NCBI RefSeq assembly: GCF_031143425.1
Contig: NC_090446.1
Span: 655,981,717 to 656,045,716 of the forward strand
From: Pleurodeles waltl
Taxonomy: Eukaryota; Chordata; Amphibia; Caudata; Salamandridae
Direction of reading: 5' to 3'
Length of the DNA stretch: 64,000 nucleotides
Each line of letters starts with the position of its first letter. Position 1 is the stretch's first letter. Shown here one piece after another: positions 47,061 to 57,418 of this stretch. The notes beneath the pieces are model-generated. The model did not search any database. It saw nothing but the letters and a program-made list of their open reading frames with translations, and had not been told where the DNA came from. A program made the position numbers and the translations under genes.

Positions 47061-48377
47061 GTGGCTGCAGATGGCACCACCAATTCTGTTACTATTCCAA
47101 ATCTTCTCAGCAAAAGTGCAATGTTATGGGATGATTTCACGTTTCAAGCAAAATATTAGATTCTGTAGTCACTTGTCACTTGAGATCCTTTCTCACGGCA
47201 CACACTAAAGTAAACCAATATTTTCATATGAGAACCACAAATTTCCGGTCCTGTTCGACAACTAGAACAAATAGTGCTACATTGTTATTTTTAAAACATG
47301 CCTCTTGCCTACAATACAAGACATTCAACATTCACATTAGCAGTTCAGGCAAAGAATTCAGGTCAGAGGGGACACAATAAACAAGTGAGTTTCCATTACT
47401 GCTGCAAAATGAATCTTTCAGGCCTAGTCGAGCTAAAAAGCCTTAACACATTCAATACATTAAGTAATTAATCAACTTACTGCACCCCTTACAATTCATA
47501 TACACAAAGCAAATTATTTCAATTGCAAACATTATTGTAACATGTTAAAACTAATTTAAATTTGCATTTATTTTTCTGCACACATGTAACTTGTATTATT
47601 AAATCATTTAATTCAATATAAGTATGATTCATTCAAATTCATTTAATACTTTAAATAACAATATTCTACATCTTAATAAAACACTGTTAACATTAATTCA
47701 CATTAGTACTTTGTTTAATATGAATGCAAAACTCTGATGTCATAACGTACTGGTTAGTACCAGTGGCGGCCACATGGTTCATCATAATTCAAACGTGCAC
47801 ATTTTACAACTGATGTTATGTTCTCTGTTAGGCCTTTAAATGTATGTTAATTAGTCACCATATGCTAACTTCTATGCCACTAATATTTTAATAACATTTG
47901 ATCTCTCTAACAAATGTTGTCTTTGACAAAAGAAATGAACTACACTGCAACAAGTTTTTTTTTCATGCCCCAAAGTTTACTGATCCATCATCATTGAAAA
48001 ATACTACTAATCTTCACCTAAAAATAAGGTAGCTTATTACCAAAACTCTTACTAGCAAATCTGGTAAACATGCCACCAATAATTAAGTGTAAGATTACAA
48101 TCCTCAACACCCTGCTCATCATACCACTCTGACGAACCATGATTGCATGGATATCCCCTGTTCCCTTGTAAGAAATGGGTGTATTATTTGAGGAGGTGAA
48201 TAACCACATCAACTACTAACCATATTCCTTGTCAGGGTGAACCCTTTAAAGCAGTATATTAACCTGAGCTAAACCTCCTGGTGGCTAGGGCACAAAGTAG
48301 ATAGGCTTTACCTGTAAGGAATGTGCAAAGTATTTATGCATGACTAAAAGAGTAGTAAAGTCAAAACACAACACTTT
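47061..48377. other. AT-rich stretch, no gene seen
   Basis: No coding sequence, terminal repeat or RNA gene is recognised. It may include the outer end of the ERV-A LTR and then older host sequence up to Harbinger H4. Confidence 0.3.
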
Positions 48378-48680
48378 GGGGGTCATTACAACATTGGCGG
48401 TAAAAGCCGCTTACCGCCGTACAGAAGACCGCCAACACACCGCTGCGGCCGCGGAATTCCGAAACAGCTATTATGACCCACATCTCGAAATCCGACAAAA
48501 TTCAGACACCCTCACAAGTCCGCCACACCAAAGGTCAGTGATAAACTGGCGAAAACAAAACCTCCACCGTCACGCCAACAGAAATACGCCCACACTATCA
48601 CGACACACGAATCCACGCGGCGGTCTTTCAACCGCGGTATTCCATTGCCGGTACACACCGCCGCGCTCAAAATACACACA
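48378..48680. promoter_or_regulatory. left subterminal region of H4
   Basis: Besides the terminal repeat, this region contains many ACCGCC/GGCGGT copies, for example TTACCGCC near 48411, GACCGCCAACACACCGC near 48428 and CGCGGCGGTCTTTCAACCGC near 48613. The right end (57117-57418) mirrors this with CCGCC, GGCGGT and TTACTGCCGC. Such paired, repeated motifs are likely binding sites for the element's own Myb/SANT-like proteins. That function is inferred. Confidence 0.45.
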
Positions 48681-48976
48681 CTTCTACAAAACACCGCCAC
48701 ATTGGACAATTCGAAATACACACACCTGATACACATACACACACCACTCCCACACACCCAATACAATATAAAACGCACACCCACATCCCCCACAAACCCC
48801 TACGAGCACTATTACAGAGAGAAGGCCAGAGAGAGACACCACCATCCACAAACTAGCATCCACAGGCACTCAACACCATCACCCACACAACTTCCATGCA
48901 CAAAACACCAAACACCACTACATATCACCACACTTATCACCACACACCCCACCCCACACATCAGCTACACCACCCC

Positions 48977-50500
48977 ATGGCACGGCAAAGACACCTCAGG
49001 TTCTCGGAGGAGGAGCTCAGGGTCATGGTGGAGGAAATCGTCCGGGTAGAGCCACAGCTATTTGGAGCACAGGTGCAGCACACCTCCATTGCAAGGAAGA
49101 TGGAGCTATGGCGAAGAATAGTGAACAGGGTGAATGCAGTGGGACAACACCCAAGAAATCGGGAGGACATCAGGAAGAGGTGGAACGACCTACGGGGGAA
49201 GGTGCGTTCCGTGGTCTCAAGACACCACCAGGCGGTTCAGCGGACTGGCGGTGGACCCCCACCTCCTCCCCCACAACTAACAACATGGGAGGAGCAGGTC
49301 TTGGAGATTCTGCATCCTGAGAGCCTCGCAGGAGTCAGTGGAGGAATGGACTCTGGTAAGACAAATCTTAACTATTACATCCCGCACCCTACCTGCATGC
49401 CATCACATACCCCCACCCTCACCCTCACCCCCATCACTCCAACTCCTCACAAATGTCCCAATATCACAAACCACCCATCCCAACACCAAGCCCTGCATGC
49501 AACACCAAAGCATGGACACCCATCACTAAAGCATGCCCACTGCACATACCCATAAGACCCCCCTAAACCATCATCACACAAGCCCCCACACAGGAATGCA
49601 AGAACTGGGGTACATGGTCACCCACCCATTGCACACCATAACACATACAGATGCAATAATCATGTTTTTCCACCCCTGCAGGACCACTACCCAACGTAAC
49701 CAGACAGGATGGTCCAGACATCCGCACCCCACCCACAGAAGAGGCCCGCAGTGATGACAGCAGCTCTGTCCACCTGGATATAGATGACCAACCCGGACCA
49801 TCGTGGGCCTCAGGACAGTCGGTTCCCCTCACACAGGCACAGGCCACCACAGATCTTCCACCCTTTGGTAACACCAGCACAGCACCCACCCAGCGGGCCC
49901 ATACCTCCGTCCCCCGGACACGTCAATCAGCTGTGTGTCCATCACTACAGGGAACCCAGGATAACCCACCTCCCCAACAACAGCAGGGACCTGGGGGCAG
50001 TGGTAGTGGGCACACGGTCCAGGGGACGGAGGCCCAGGAATAGAGGGGAACTGGGAGAGCTGCTGTGCGACAGGGGGCGGACAGGCCAAGGGAACCCACT
50101 CTCCACAAGGCCCACTCCTCCACCATGGGAGTATACCACCACTCCCAGGAGACAATGGCAACGGTCCTGGCCAAGTTTCAGGAGACCCAGCGCATGCAAG
50201 AGGAACAGTATTTGGGGTTCAGGGAGGAACTCAGAACCATCAGCTCCGCCCTGGGCACCATCGTAGGGGTGCTGAAGGAAATACTCAACACCAGGAGGGA
50301 CACTGTGGCACTCCAAGGGCCCCCTGACACTAGCATGGACGATGAACTGCCCACCGCCTCTGCCGGTGCTAGTGGACAGGAGGCACCGCCACAGGACCAC
50401 CAGCACCCCACCCCCTGCAGATGGAGAACCACCCCGCAAGCGATCCCTGAGATCCAGGAACAAGACAGAGCACAATGCCAAGACCCCCGCCAAGAAATGA
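48977..50500 (+). pseudogene. Harbinger gene A (Myb/SANT-like) of H4
   Basis: Exon 1 (48977-49355) encodes 126 residues: M-A-R-Q-R-H-L-R-F-S-E-E-E-L, then three predicted helices with R-K-M-E-L-W-R-R-I-V-N-R-V-N-A-V and E-D-I-R-K-R-W-N-D-L-R-G-K-V, a hexaproline and W-E-E-Q-V-L-E-I-L. The start was chosen because H3 begins at the same codon. The donor is GTAAGA and the acceptor CCCTGCAG (49681). Exon 2 (49682-50500) carries an acidic S-D-D-S-S-S-V-H-L-D-I-D-D stretch, a Gln/Pro-rich linker, a coiled-coil-like segment after M-G-V-Y-H-H-S-Q and a basic Lys/Arg tail. It has a TAG at 50041-50043 and loses a few bases near 50395, shifting the last ~35 codons. The protein would bind the transposon ends and help the nuclease. 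Confidence 0.75.
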
Positions 50501-50991
50501 GACCACCCAGATTGTCAACCCACTGTCCCACTTTGTCACCCTGTCCATATTGGAACTGCCCCAGCTCCACTTCCTATGCCCATATGGGCAATGCACCTAT
50601 GAGACAAATAGACTGGACTCTGCCATGGACACTCCTCCGCCATCACCCCTCACCATTTAACTTCCCCCTCCAATATTTTTTATGTAAAGAAACACACCTA
50701 AAACACCAAAAGATCTGAAGCCTGTCTGTGATTTTTAAATAGTGTATTTGCAATTACAGTGACAACATTTCCAGGAAATAGTAATGTCAACATACCGATG
50801 TCACACAGCTCTAGTCTATGAGGAATCTAAGCAGATGACACACGTTGGGACCCACACCTGTGAAACCGCAAGGGAAAGTGACAACTCAGTGACCATACAC
50901 TGTGTGAAATCGACAGACAGGAGAGAGGTAGAAGTGTAAAAGTACTTGTAGTAGGCAGGAATGTATTCTCACCCATGTTTCACTGGAAATA

Positions 50992-52137
50992 TTACTGGAT
51001 GACTGAGTCCCTGTTGTCAATGCCTTCTTCCTCTGCTTCCTCCTCATCACTGTTCGCCACAGGCTCCACAGCTGCCACAACACCGCCATCTGGACCATCC
51101 TCCTGCAGAAAAGACACCTGTCGTCGCAAAACCAAGTTATGAAGCATACAGCAGGCCACGATGATCTGGCACACCTTCTTTGGTGAGTAGAATAGGGATC
51201 CACCTGACATATGGAGGCACCTGAACCTGGCTTTCAGGAGGCCGAAGGTGCGTTCGATCACCCTCCTAGTCCGCCCATGGGCCTCATTGTAGCGTTCCTC
51301 TGCCCTGGTCCTGGGATTCCTCACTGGGGTCAGTAGCCATGACAAGTTGGGGTAACCAGAGTCACCTAATAGCCACACCCGGTGCCTCTGTAGTTGACCC
51401 ATCACATAAGGGATGCTGCTATTCCGCATGATGCAGGCGTCATGCACAGAGCCAGGGAACATAGCATTTACCTGGGAGATGTACTGGTCTGCCAAACATA
51501 CCATCTGTACATTCATCGAATGATAACTCTTCCGGTTCCTGTACACCTGTTCACTCCTGTGGGGGGGGGGGACCAGAGCTACATGGGTCCCATCAATGGC
51601 ACCTATGATGTTGGGGATATGTCCAAGGGCATAGAAGTCACCTTTAACTGAAGGCAAATCCTCCACCTGAGGGAAAACGGTGTAGCTCCGCATGTGTTTC
51701 AGCAGGGCAGACAACACTCTGGACAACACGTTGGAAAACATAGGCTGGGACATCCCTGATGCCATGGCCACTGTTGTTTGAAATGACCCACTTGCAAGGA
51801 AATGGAGCACTGATAGCACCTGCACTTGAGGGGGGATCCCTGTGGGATGGCGGATTGCTGACATCAGGTCTGGCTCCAACTGGGCACACAGTTCCTGGAT
51901 TGTGGCAAGGTCAAACCTGTAGGTGATGATCAAATTTCTTTCCTCCATTGTCGACAGGCACACCAGCGGTCGGTACACCGGAGGATTCCGCCATCTCCTC
52001 ACATGTCCCAGAAGAGGGTGCCTATGAAGGACAACAGTGAGCACAGAGTCAAACAATTCAGAGGTATGCACCCACAGTCTAGACAGAACACGATTCATAC
52101 ACAAAATCTGGCCTGTATGTGTGTTGAGAGTAAGCAT
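50992..52137 (-). CDS. HARBI1-type DDE nuclease (Harbinger transposase) of H4
   Basis: This is an uninterrupted frame of 381 codons, close to the usual ~350-residue length of HARBI1 family nucleases. It cuts transposon ends together with a Myb/SANT-like partner. Catalytic residues are present: Asp182 in A-I-D-G-T-H (codon 51592-51594), Asp259 in L-L-G-D-S-G-Y (51361-51363) and Glu295 in V-I-E-R-T-F-G (51253-51255). S-V-H-D and the late A-C-C-M-L-H-N motif also fit. The conserved part begins at R-R-W-R-N-P-P-V-Y-R-P-L (residue ~47). The first 45 residues may be intron or leader, because a splice acceptor-like TTCATAG lies there in H3 and H4, so the start is uncertain. A run of eleven C encodes V-P-P-P-H. 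The C-terminal tail is acidic. Unlike H1 and H2 there is no intron before Asp259. Confidence 0.85.
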   Translation of the reverse strand: MLTLNTHTGQILCMNRVLSRLWVHTSELFDSVLTVVLHRHPLLGHVRRWRNPPVYRPLVCLSTMEERNLIITYRFDLATIQELCAQLEPDLMSAIRHPTGIPPQVQVLSVLHFLASGSFQTTVAMASGMSQPMFSNVLSRVLSALLKHMRSYTVFPQVEDLPSVKGDFYALGHIPNIIGAIDGTHVALVPPPHRSEQVYRNRKSYHSMNVQMVCLADQYISQVNAMFPGSVHDACIMRNSSIPYVMGQLQRHRVWLLGDSGYPNLSWLLTPVRNPRTRAEERYNEAHGRTRRVIERTFGLLKARFRCLHMSGGSLFYSPKKVCQIIVACCMLHNLVLRRQVSFLQEDGPDGGVVAAVEPVANSDEEEAEEEGIDNRDSVIQ

Positions 52138-52464
52138 AGGTATGTGTGACGCAGTTGGTAATTAGGCCATGTGGGCCCCTGAAATGGTGGCTGCCTGACC
52201 TCTAGAGCAGGACAATGGGATGTGAGGTAACAGCGCTGGCGTTCTACACCGTCGCGGTAGGCGGTCGAAGATCGCGGCGCAATGCTGCATTGGTTAACAT
52301 TGGATCCTATGGGTTCCAGGAGCCAATGACGATGTACGCCGGTGGTGATGGTACGCCGCGGACGTGACCACCATTTTCTAGCTGTTGAATTACTCGATAC
52401 TTGATCTTCGACAGGGGAGGACCTACACTGCAAGTGCTGCTGTGACCTCGGTCTGGAAGAGACA
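52138..52464. promoter_or_regulatory. divergent promoter region of H4
   Basis: This is the 327-bp space between the nuclease (minus) and gene C (plus). It has a GC-rich core with GCGGTAGGCGGTCG and GTACGCCGCGGACGTG, and the box CCACCATTTTCTAG (about 52367-52380; AAAATGGTGG on minus, YY1-like). H1, H2 and H3 have the same box in the same space. A shared bidirectional promoter is inferred. Confidence 0.4.
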
Positions 52465-54852
52465 ATGGCTTGTGCGTCTGGGGAAAGGGCCCCTGCCTTC
52501 ACATCGGAGGAGTTGGAGAAGCTCGTCGACGGGGTCCTCCCCCAGTACACGCTACTCTACGGTCCTCCAGACCAACAGGTAAGTACACACTGAGCATGCT
52601 GTATGGGCTATGCCTGTGTGGAGAGGGCTGGTTGTAAGAAAGAAGGGGGCAGAGTTCTGCGTGCATGAAAGACGGTGGGTGCATGTGCCAAAAGGCAAGG
52701 GTAGGGTTGGGGACCACTCACTTTGACGGTGCAGTTGGTTATGACTTCTCTTCTTCCCCTGTACATTTCATGTAGGTCAGCGCCCACCAGAAGAAGGATA
52801 TTTGGCGTGCCATCGCCAAGGACGTCCGGACCCTGGGGGTCCACCACAGACGGAGCACCCACTGCCGGAAGAGATGGGAGGACATTCGCCGCTGGAGCAA
52901 GAAGATGGCGGAGGCTCAGCTGGGGATGGCCTCCCAACATGGGAGGGGTGCCCGTCAAACCATGACCCCCTTGATGTTCCGGATCCTGGCGGTGGCCTAC
53001 ATTGAGTTGGATGGGCGCTTGAGGGCATCACAGCAGACACAAGGGGGTGAGTACACTCTCATTCTGCTGACTTTGCGCACAGTGGAGGGGTCTGGGTGGG
53101 GGAGGAGGGCTGTGGGTTTCCCTAGGCCAGGGCGAGTTCCGTGGGCTAGGCCCCTTCATAAGGCATGGCCCTGTGGCCCCCCACCCCACCTCTGTAGAGT
53201 GCCAAGTACAGATATTCATGCACCTGTGTCATCTATGTGTGCAGATGTCGTCCATAGCCTTGTAGACCATTTCCTAGGAATTGCACTGTAGAGCCCAACA
53301 GCGCGACGTAGTGCAGGGGGCTGCTGTGTCTGTCTTGTCCTCCAATGGTAGCGGTAATGCATGCACTCAACATGTCTTTCTTCTGTTTCCCCCCCCTTTT
53401 TTGGGGGTCTCCCTGTTCTTGTGTGTATTAGCATCATCAGGCAGAGGTGCAGTGGCACCAGAGCACGAGGGAGCTGCATCCCACATGGGCATGGAGGCCC
53501 ACACTACAGACTCTGAATACACCAGTGGGACGGAGGCGAGGGGAGCACCACGGCGGTCAAAGGATCTGCAACCAGCGACACGGACTCGTCCTCCGATGGG
53601 CGCTCCCTTGTTCTGGTGGCAACATCTGTGCCCCCCACTTCAACAGGTACAGCCACCACCCCCTACCAGCACCGCCCTCCCAGCAGCCCCTCAGCCTTCG
53701 CTCCGTGCCCGCTCACCCAGGAGGGTGGCAATCACCTTCGCCCCAGGCACCTTAGCCCCTGCCCCTGTCACCTCTGCTGCCCTCAGTGAGGAGGCCTTTG
53801 ACCTCTTCAGGTCCCTCACTGTTGGGCAGTCTACCATTTTGAATGCCATCCAGGGTGTAGAAAGGGAGTTGCAACACACAAATGCATTCCTGGAGGGCAT
53901 TCATTCTGGTCAGGCTGCCCTTCATCGAACCGTTCAAACTCTGGCCTCAGCACCGATGGCAGCCATTGTCCCTGTGTCTAGCCTCCCCCCTCCAACGTCC
54001 TCCACCCAGACCCAATTCCCTGTACCTCTGCCTATCCCAAGCACACCATCAGACCAGCCTGCACACACCTCAACACACAAGGGAAGGTCTGGCAAACATA
54101 AGCACCACACATCCCACAGGCACTCATGCAAGCATCACACACATACAGACACACCAACATCCACTGCCTCCACTGTGTCCCCCTCGTCGTCGTCTCCCTC
54201 CTCCCTCCCTGTCTCGTCTACACTCACACCTGCATGCACTACCTCTACAGCCACTATGTCCCGCACCAGCACACCCACCAGCACACCCCGCTCACATGCA
54301 GTCACCACCCCCGCTACCAACCACACGTACCCTGTGTCCTCTCCTAGTGTGTCTGTGACGCCCCCTACCAAGATACACAAACGCAGGCACACACCCACCC
54401 AACATACATCCACCTCACGACAGCCTCCAGTGCATGCACCTGCACCCAAAGCCACAAAAGTTACACCTCCTACAACCACCTCCTCTTCCTCCACTCCCAA
54501 ACCCCCTCCAGCTACCCGTCCCAGTGTCTCCAAACAACTTTTCTTGTCCACCCTTAAAATATTTCCCACCACCCCCCGTCCAACTCATGGGTCCCGCACT
54601 AGCACCTCAGCCACAAAATCATCGGGACCAGTGGTGCCTGTTGTCACGGGTATGTGGAGTGCAACGGCCACCAGGCCAGCCAGTGTATCATGGAGCCAGA
54701 GCACAGCCAGTCCCCCTCCTGTGAAGCACCAGAAGTTGGCCAGTGCCCGGCGGGAGAGGGGGAAGACTCCAGACACTCAAGCCACTCACAGGGGTCCCGG
54801 GAGGAGTGTGGACTCTGCTGTGACTCCTCCCAACGTGGGGAAGGGGGAGTAG
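52465..54852 (+). CDS. Harbinger gene C: second Myb/SANT-like protein, three exons, of H4
   Basis: Exons 52465-52578, 52776-53046 and 53432-54852 join to 1806 bp, an open frame of 601 codons. Splice sites are CAACAG|GTAAGT, TGTAG|GTCAGC, AGGGG|GTGAGT and ATTAG|CATCA; the same sites and exon lengths are seen in H3. Exons 1-2 give a Myb/SANT-like fold: F-T-S-E-E-L-E-K-L-V, I-W-R-A-I-A-K-D-V-R-T-L-G-V, H-C-R-K-R-W-E-D-I-R-R-W-S-K-K (residues ~12-85). It differs from gene A. Exon 3 begins A-S-S-G-R-G and has a coiled-coil-like block (A-L-S-E-E-A-F-D-L-F to L-H-R-T-V-Q-T-L). About 300 residues of Ser/Thr/Pro/His-rich low-complexity sequence and a basic end follow. Similar genes are sometimes labelled t-SNARE-domain-like by automatic annotation; I see no support for membrane fusion. 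A DNA-binding accessory role is likely. Confidence 0.75.
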
Positions 54853-54866
54853 AAACCCACCCGCCA

Positions 54867-55135
54867 TCATCCCCGCTGGGCAGGAGGGCCCCGCCAGCCC
54901 TATCGTCGCTGCCCAGGAGGGCCCGCCAGCCCCATCGTCGCTGCCCAGGAGGGCCCCGCCAGCCCCATCGTCGCTGCCCAGGAGGGCCCCACCAGCCACA
55001 GCCCAGCTGCCCAGGAGGGCCCCGCTAGCCCCATCGTCCCTGCCCAGGAGGGGCCCGCCAGCCACAGCCCAGCTGCCCAGGAGGGCCCCGCCAGCCACAG
55101 CCCAGCTGCCCAGGAGGGCCCCGCCAGCCACAGCT
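54867..55135 (+). repeat. 33-bp tandem array after gene C of H4
   Basis: About eight units of CTGCCCAGGAGGGCCCCGCC plus a short variable part (ATCGTCG or ACAGCCCAG) are seen. In one frame they would encode A-A-Q-E-G-P-A-S. The array begins 15 bp after the gene C stop. In H3 the gene C frame runs into the same kind of unit, so the array may once have been the coding end of the protein. Confidence 0.75.
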
Positions 55136-55139
55136 GGGC

Positions 55140-55620
55140 AATGAAGGACCTCCAAGGCAAGCACCGCTGAACAGGGCAAGCACCGCTGAACAGGGCAAGG
55201 ACCGCCAAGGCAAGCACCGCTGAACAGGGCAAGCACTGCTGAACAGGGCAAGGACCACTAAGGCAAGCACCGCTGAACAGGGCAAGGACCGCCAAGGCAA
55301 GCCCCGATGAACAGGGCAAGGACCGCCAAGGCAAGCACCGCTGAACAGGGCAAGCACCGCTGAACAGGGCAAGGACCGCCAAGACAAGCACCGCTGAACA
55401 GGGCAAGCACCGCTGAACAGGGCAAGGACCGCCAAGGCAAGCACCGCTGAACAGGGCAAGGACCGCCAAGGCAAGCACCGCTGAACAGGGCAAGGACCGC
55501 TGAACAGGGCGAGCCCCGCTGAATAGGGCAAGGACCGCCAAGGCAAGCACCGCTGAACAGGGCAAGGACCGCCAAGGCAAGCACCGCTGAACAGGGCAAG
55601 GACAGCCAACTGAAGCACCG
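55140..55620 (+). repeat. ~34-bp tandem array in H4
   Basis: This array alternates GCACCGCTGAACAGGGCAA and GGACCGCCAAGGCAA blocks. The CACCGCTGAAC core is the complement of the 30-bp array in H3 (25640-26715). Minus-strand frames through it (Cys/Leu/Val-rich) are repeat artefacts. Confidence 0.85.
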
Positions 55621-55663
55621 CTAGCCCGTGAGCGGCAGGGGCAGTGACGCAACAGAGACCGTC

Positions 55664-56240
55664 ATGGGGTGAGTGATACACTCTGGGCACCAGTCCCCTT
55701 CCAGAATCAGTGGAGACCTGCATCCACTCCGTCTTTCCTGCACAGGATGAAGCACTCTGGGCACCAGTCCCCCTCCAGAACCAATGGAGACCTGCATCCA
55801 CTCCGTCTGCCCTTGGCAGGAAGAGGCACTCTGGGCACCAGTCCCCCTCCAGAACCAGTGGAGACCTGCATCCACTCCGTCTGTCCTGCACAGGATGAAG
55901 CACTCTGGGCACCAGTCCCCCTCCAGAACCAATGGAGACCTGCATCCACTCCATCTGTCCTGCACAGGATGAAGCACTCTGGGCACCAGTCCCCCTCCAG
56001 AACCAGTGGAGACCTGCATCCACTCCATCTGTCCTTGGCAGGATGAAGCACTCTGGGCACCAGTCCCCCTCCAGAACCAGTGAAGACCTGCATCCACTCC
56101 GTCTGTCCTGCACAGGATGAAGCACTCTGGGCACCAGTCCCCCTCCATAACCAGTGGAGACCTGCATCCACTCCGTCTGTCCTGCACAGGATGAAGCACT
56201 CTGGGCACCAGTCCCCCTCCAGAACCAGTGGAGACTGTTA
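55664..56240 (+). repeat. 74-bp tandem array in H4
   Basis: About eight near-identical 74-bp units contain CCCTCCAGAACCAGTGGAGA, CTGCATCCACTCCGTCTGTC and GATGAAGCACTCTGGGCACC. H1 has the shorter relative at 12095-12420. Units are highly similar, which points to recent expansion or ongoing homogenisation. Confidence 0.85.
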
Positions 56241-56244
56241 TCCA

Positions 56245-56545
56245 CTTGAGAGACTGTGGCTTTGCACTCCCCAGGATGTTACAGTGGGCAAACCACCCAC
56301 TGGAGAGACTTGAGAGACTGTGGCTTTGCACTCCCCAGGATGGTACAGTGGGCAAACCACCCACTGTAGAGACTTGAGAGACTGTGGCTTTGCACTCCCC
56401 AGGATGGTACAGTGGGCAAACCACCCACTGGAGAGACTTGAGAGACTGTGGCTTTGCACTCCCCAGGATACAGCAGTGGGCAAACCACCCACTGTAGAGA
56501 CATTGAGAGACTGTGGCTTTGCACTCCCCAGTATACATCAATGGG
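56245..56545 (+). repeat. ~64-bp tandem array in H4
   Basis: About five units contain TTGAGAGACTGTGGCTTTGC and GTGGGCAAACCACCCACTG. The same unit is in H3 (25310-25560) and H1 (12425-12545). Confidence 0.85.
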
Positions 56546-56648
56546 CATGGAGCCCCCTCATGGATCTGGCGTCGTGCACTCATCCGGCTGAAGTGCCCCC
56601 CCTTCCCTTCCCCCTGAGGTGCCTGTTGTATTTCTATCTGATGCCCCT

Positions 56649-56740
56649 GCAGTGTTCTCTCCGTCATTTTCAGGTATCTTGTGTGGGCCTCGCCCATGCA
56701 TTTTGGGCCCAGTGGTCCACGGACTATGAATGGTGCAATA
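56649..56740 (+). other. conserved post-array block of H4
   Basis: GCAGTGTTCTCTCCG is followed by CATTTTCAG (acceptor-like, AG at 56672-56673) and GTATCTTGTGTGGGC. It matches H3 closely and H1 more loosely (12640-12720, TTGTTGCAG acceptor). It could be a 3' exon of gene C spliced over the arrays, or a regulatory block. There is no direct proof of either. Confidence 0.4.
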
Positions 56741-57418
56741 CCTGGACTACTATTAGTGGTGTATATTTTGTTAATAGTGTATATATGTATATATTTGCTT
56801 ACTCTATTTTGATATATTACAATGGTTACACTCATTTCCTTTTGTCTTTGCATTCTTCCGGGGGGGTTGGGGGGTGTTACTGTAATGTTTGTATATCCAT
56901 TGGTGTGTGTGTTGCAGTGGGTGAGGGTGGGGGTGGGGGGGGGGTGTTGCGTGTGTGTGTCCCTGTTTTTTGCCTCCCCTATGTCGTAGGTGCAGTATTC
57001 ACCGTGGTCTTCGCCGCCGGCGTTGGTGCTCCTGTTACAGGAGCAGGAAGACTAGTGCAGGAAGAATATGGAGTTCCAGCTCCATAGTGTCGTCGTTCCC
57101 CGTGGAGTGTGTAGAGGTGAGCGTTTTCCCTTCGAAATTCCCTTCGTTTCCGCCGTGTTTTTATCCGCGGTGAATCCGCCCCGGAAAAGGTGGCGGATTG
57201 GCCTGTCATAATAGTGTGGGCGGTACATTGTCTGACCGCCTGTCTGTTGGCGGTGACCGCCGCGCTGTTTGTTTGTACCGCCGTGGCGGTCTGAGTGTTA
57301 AAGTGGCTCTCTTTGTTGGCGGTTTCCGCCACGGTTGTAATTGCAAAAATTTTATCACCGGCCTGTTGGCAGTCTTACTGCCGCTTTAGCACCGGCCGGC
57401 AGGGTTGTAATGACCACC

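Larger units (their letters stand above)
48378..57418 (+). mobile_element. Harbinger element H4 (9.0 kb, best preserved)
   Basis: The termini are GGGGGTCATTACAAC and, inward from the right, GGTGGTCATTACAAC. The flanks are TTT and AAA, so no clean target duplication is seen. The order is gene A (plus), nuclease (minus), gene C (plus), four tandem arrays, a conserved post-array block and a CCGCC-rich terminus. The nuclease and gene C are open, while gene A has two lesions. Subterminal GGCGG/CCGCC motifs are dense in the first and last ~300 bp. Confidence 0.85.

Noticed and set aside
50992..52137. Host HARBI1 gene (domesticated nuclease)
   Set aside because: It lies inside an element with terminal inverted repeats, next to gene A and gene C, and three damaged relatives are in the same window. 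It is a transposon gene.
52465..54852. Gene C as a t-SNARE membrane-fusion protein
   Set aside because: The N-terminus is a Myb/SANT-like fold and there is no membrane anchor; the coiled-coil stretch alone does not support a SNARE role.
55664..56240. Regular direct repeats resembling a CRISPR array
   Set aside because: Units are contiguous 74-bp copies without unique spacers, in a vertebrate-type transposon; this is a minisatellite.
54900..56853. Long minus-strand open frames (up to 410 codons) with Cys/Leu/Val or Trp/Gly repeats
   Set aside because: They run exactly over the H4 tandem arrays. Unit lengths that keep a frame open explain them, and they have no domain or splice context.
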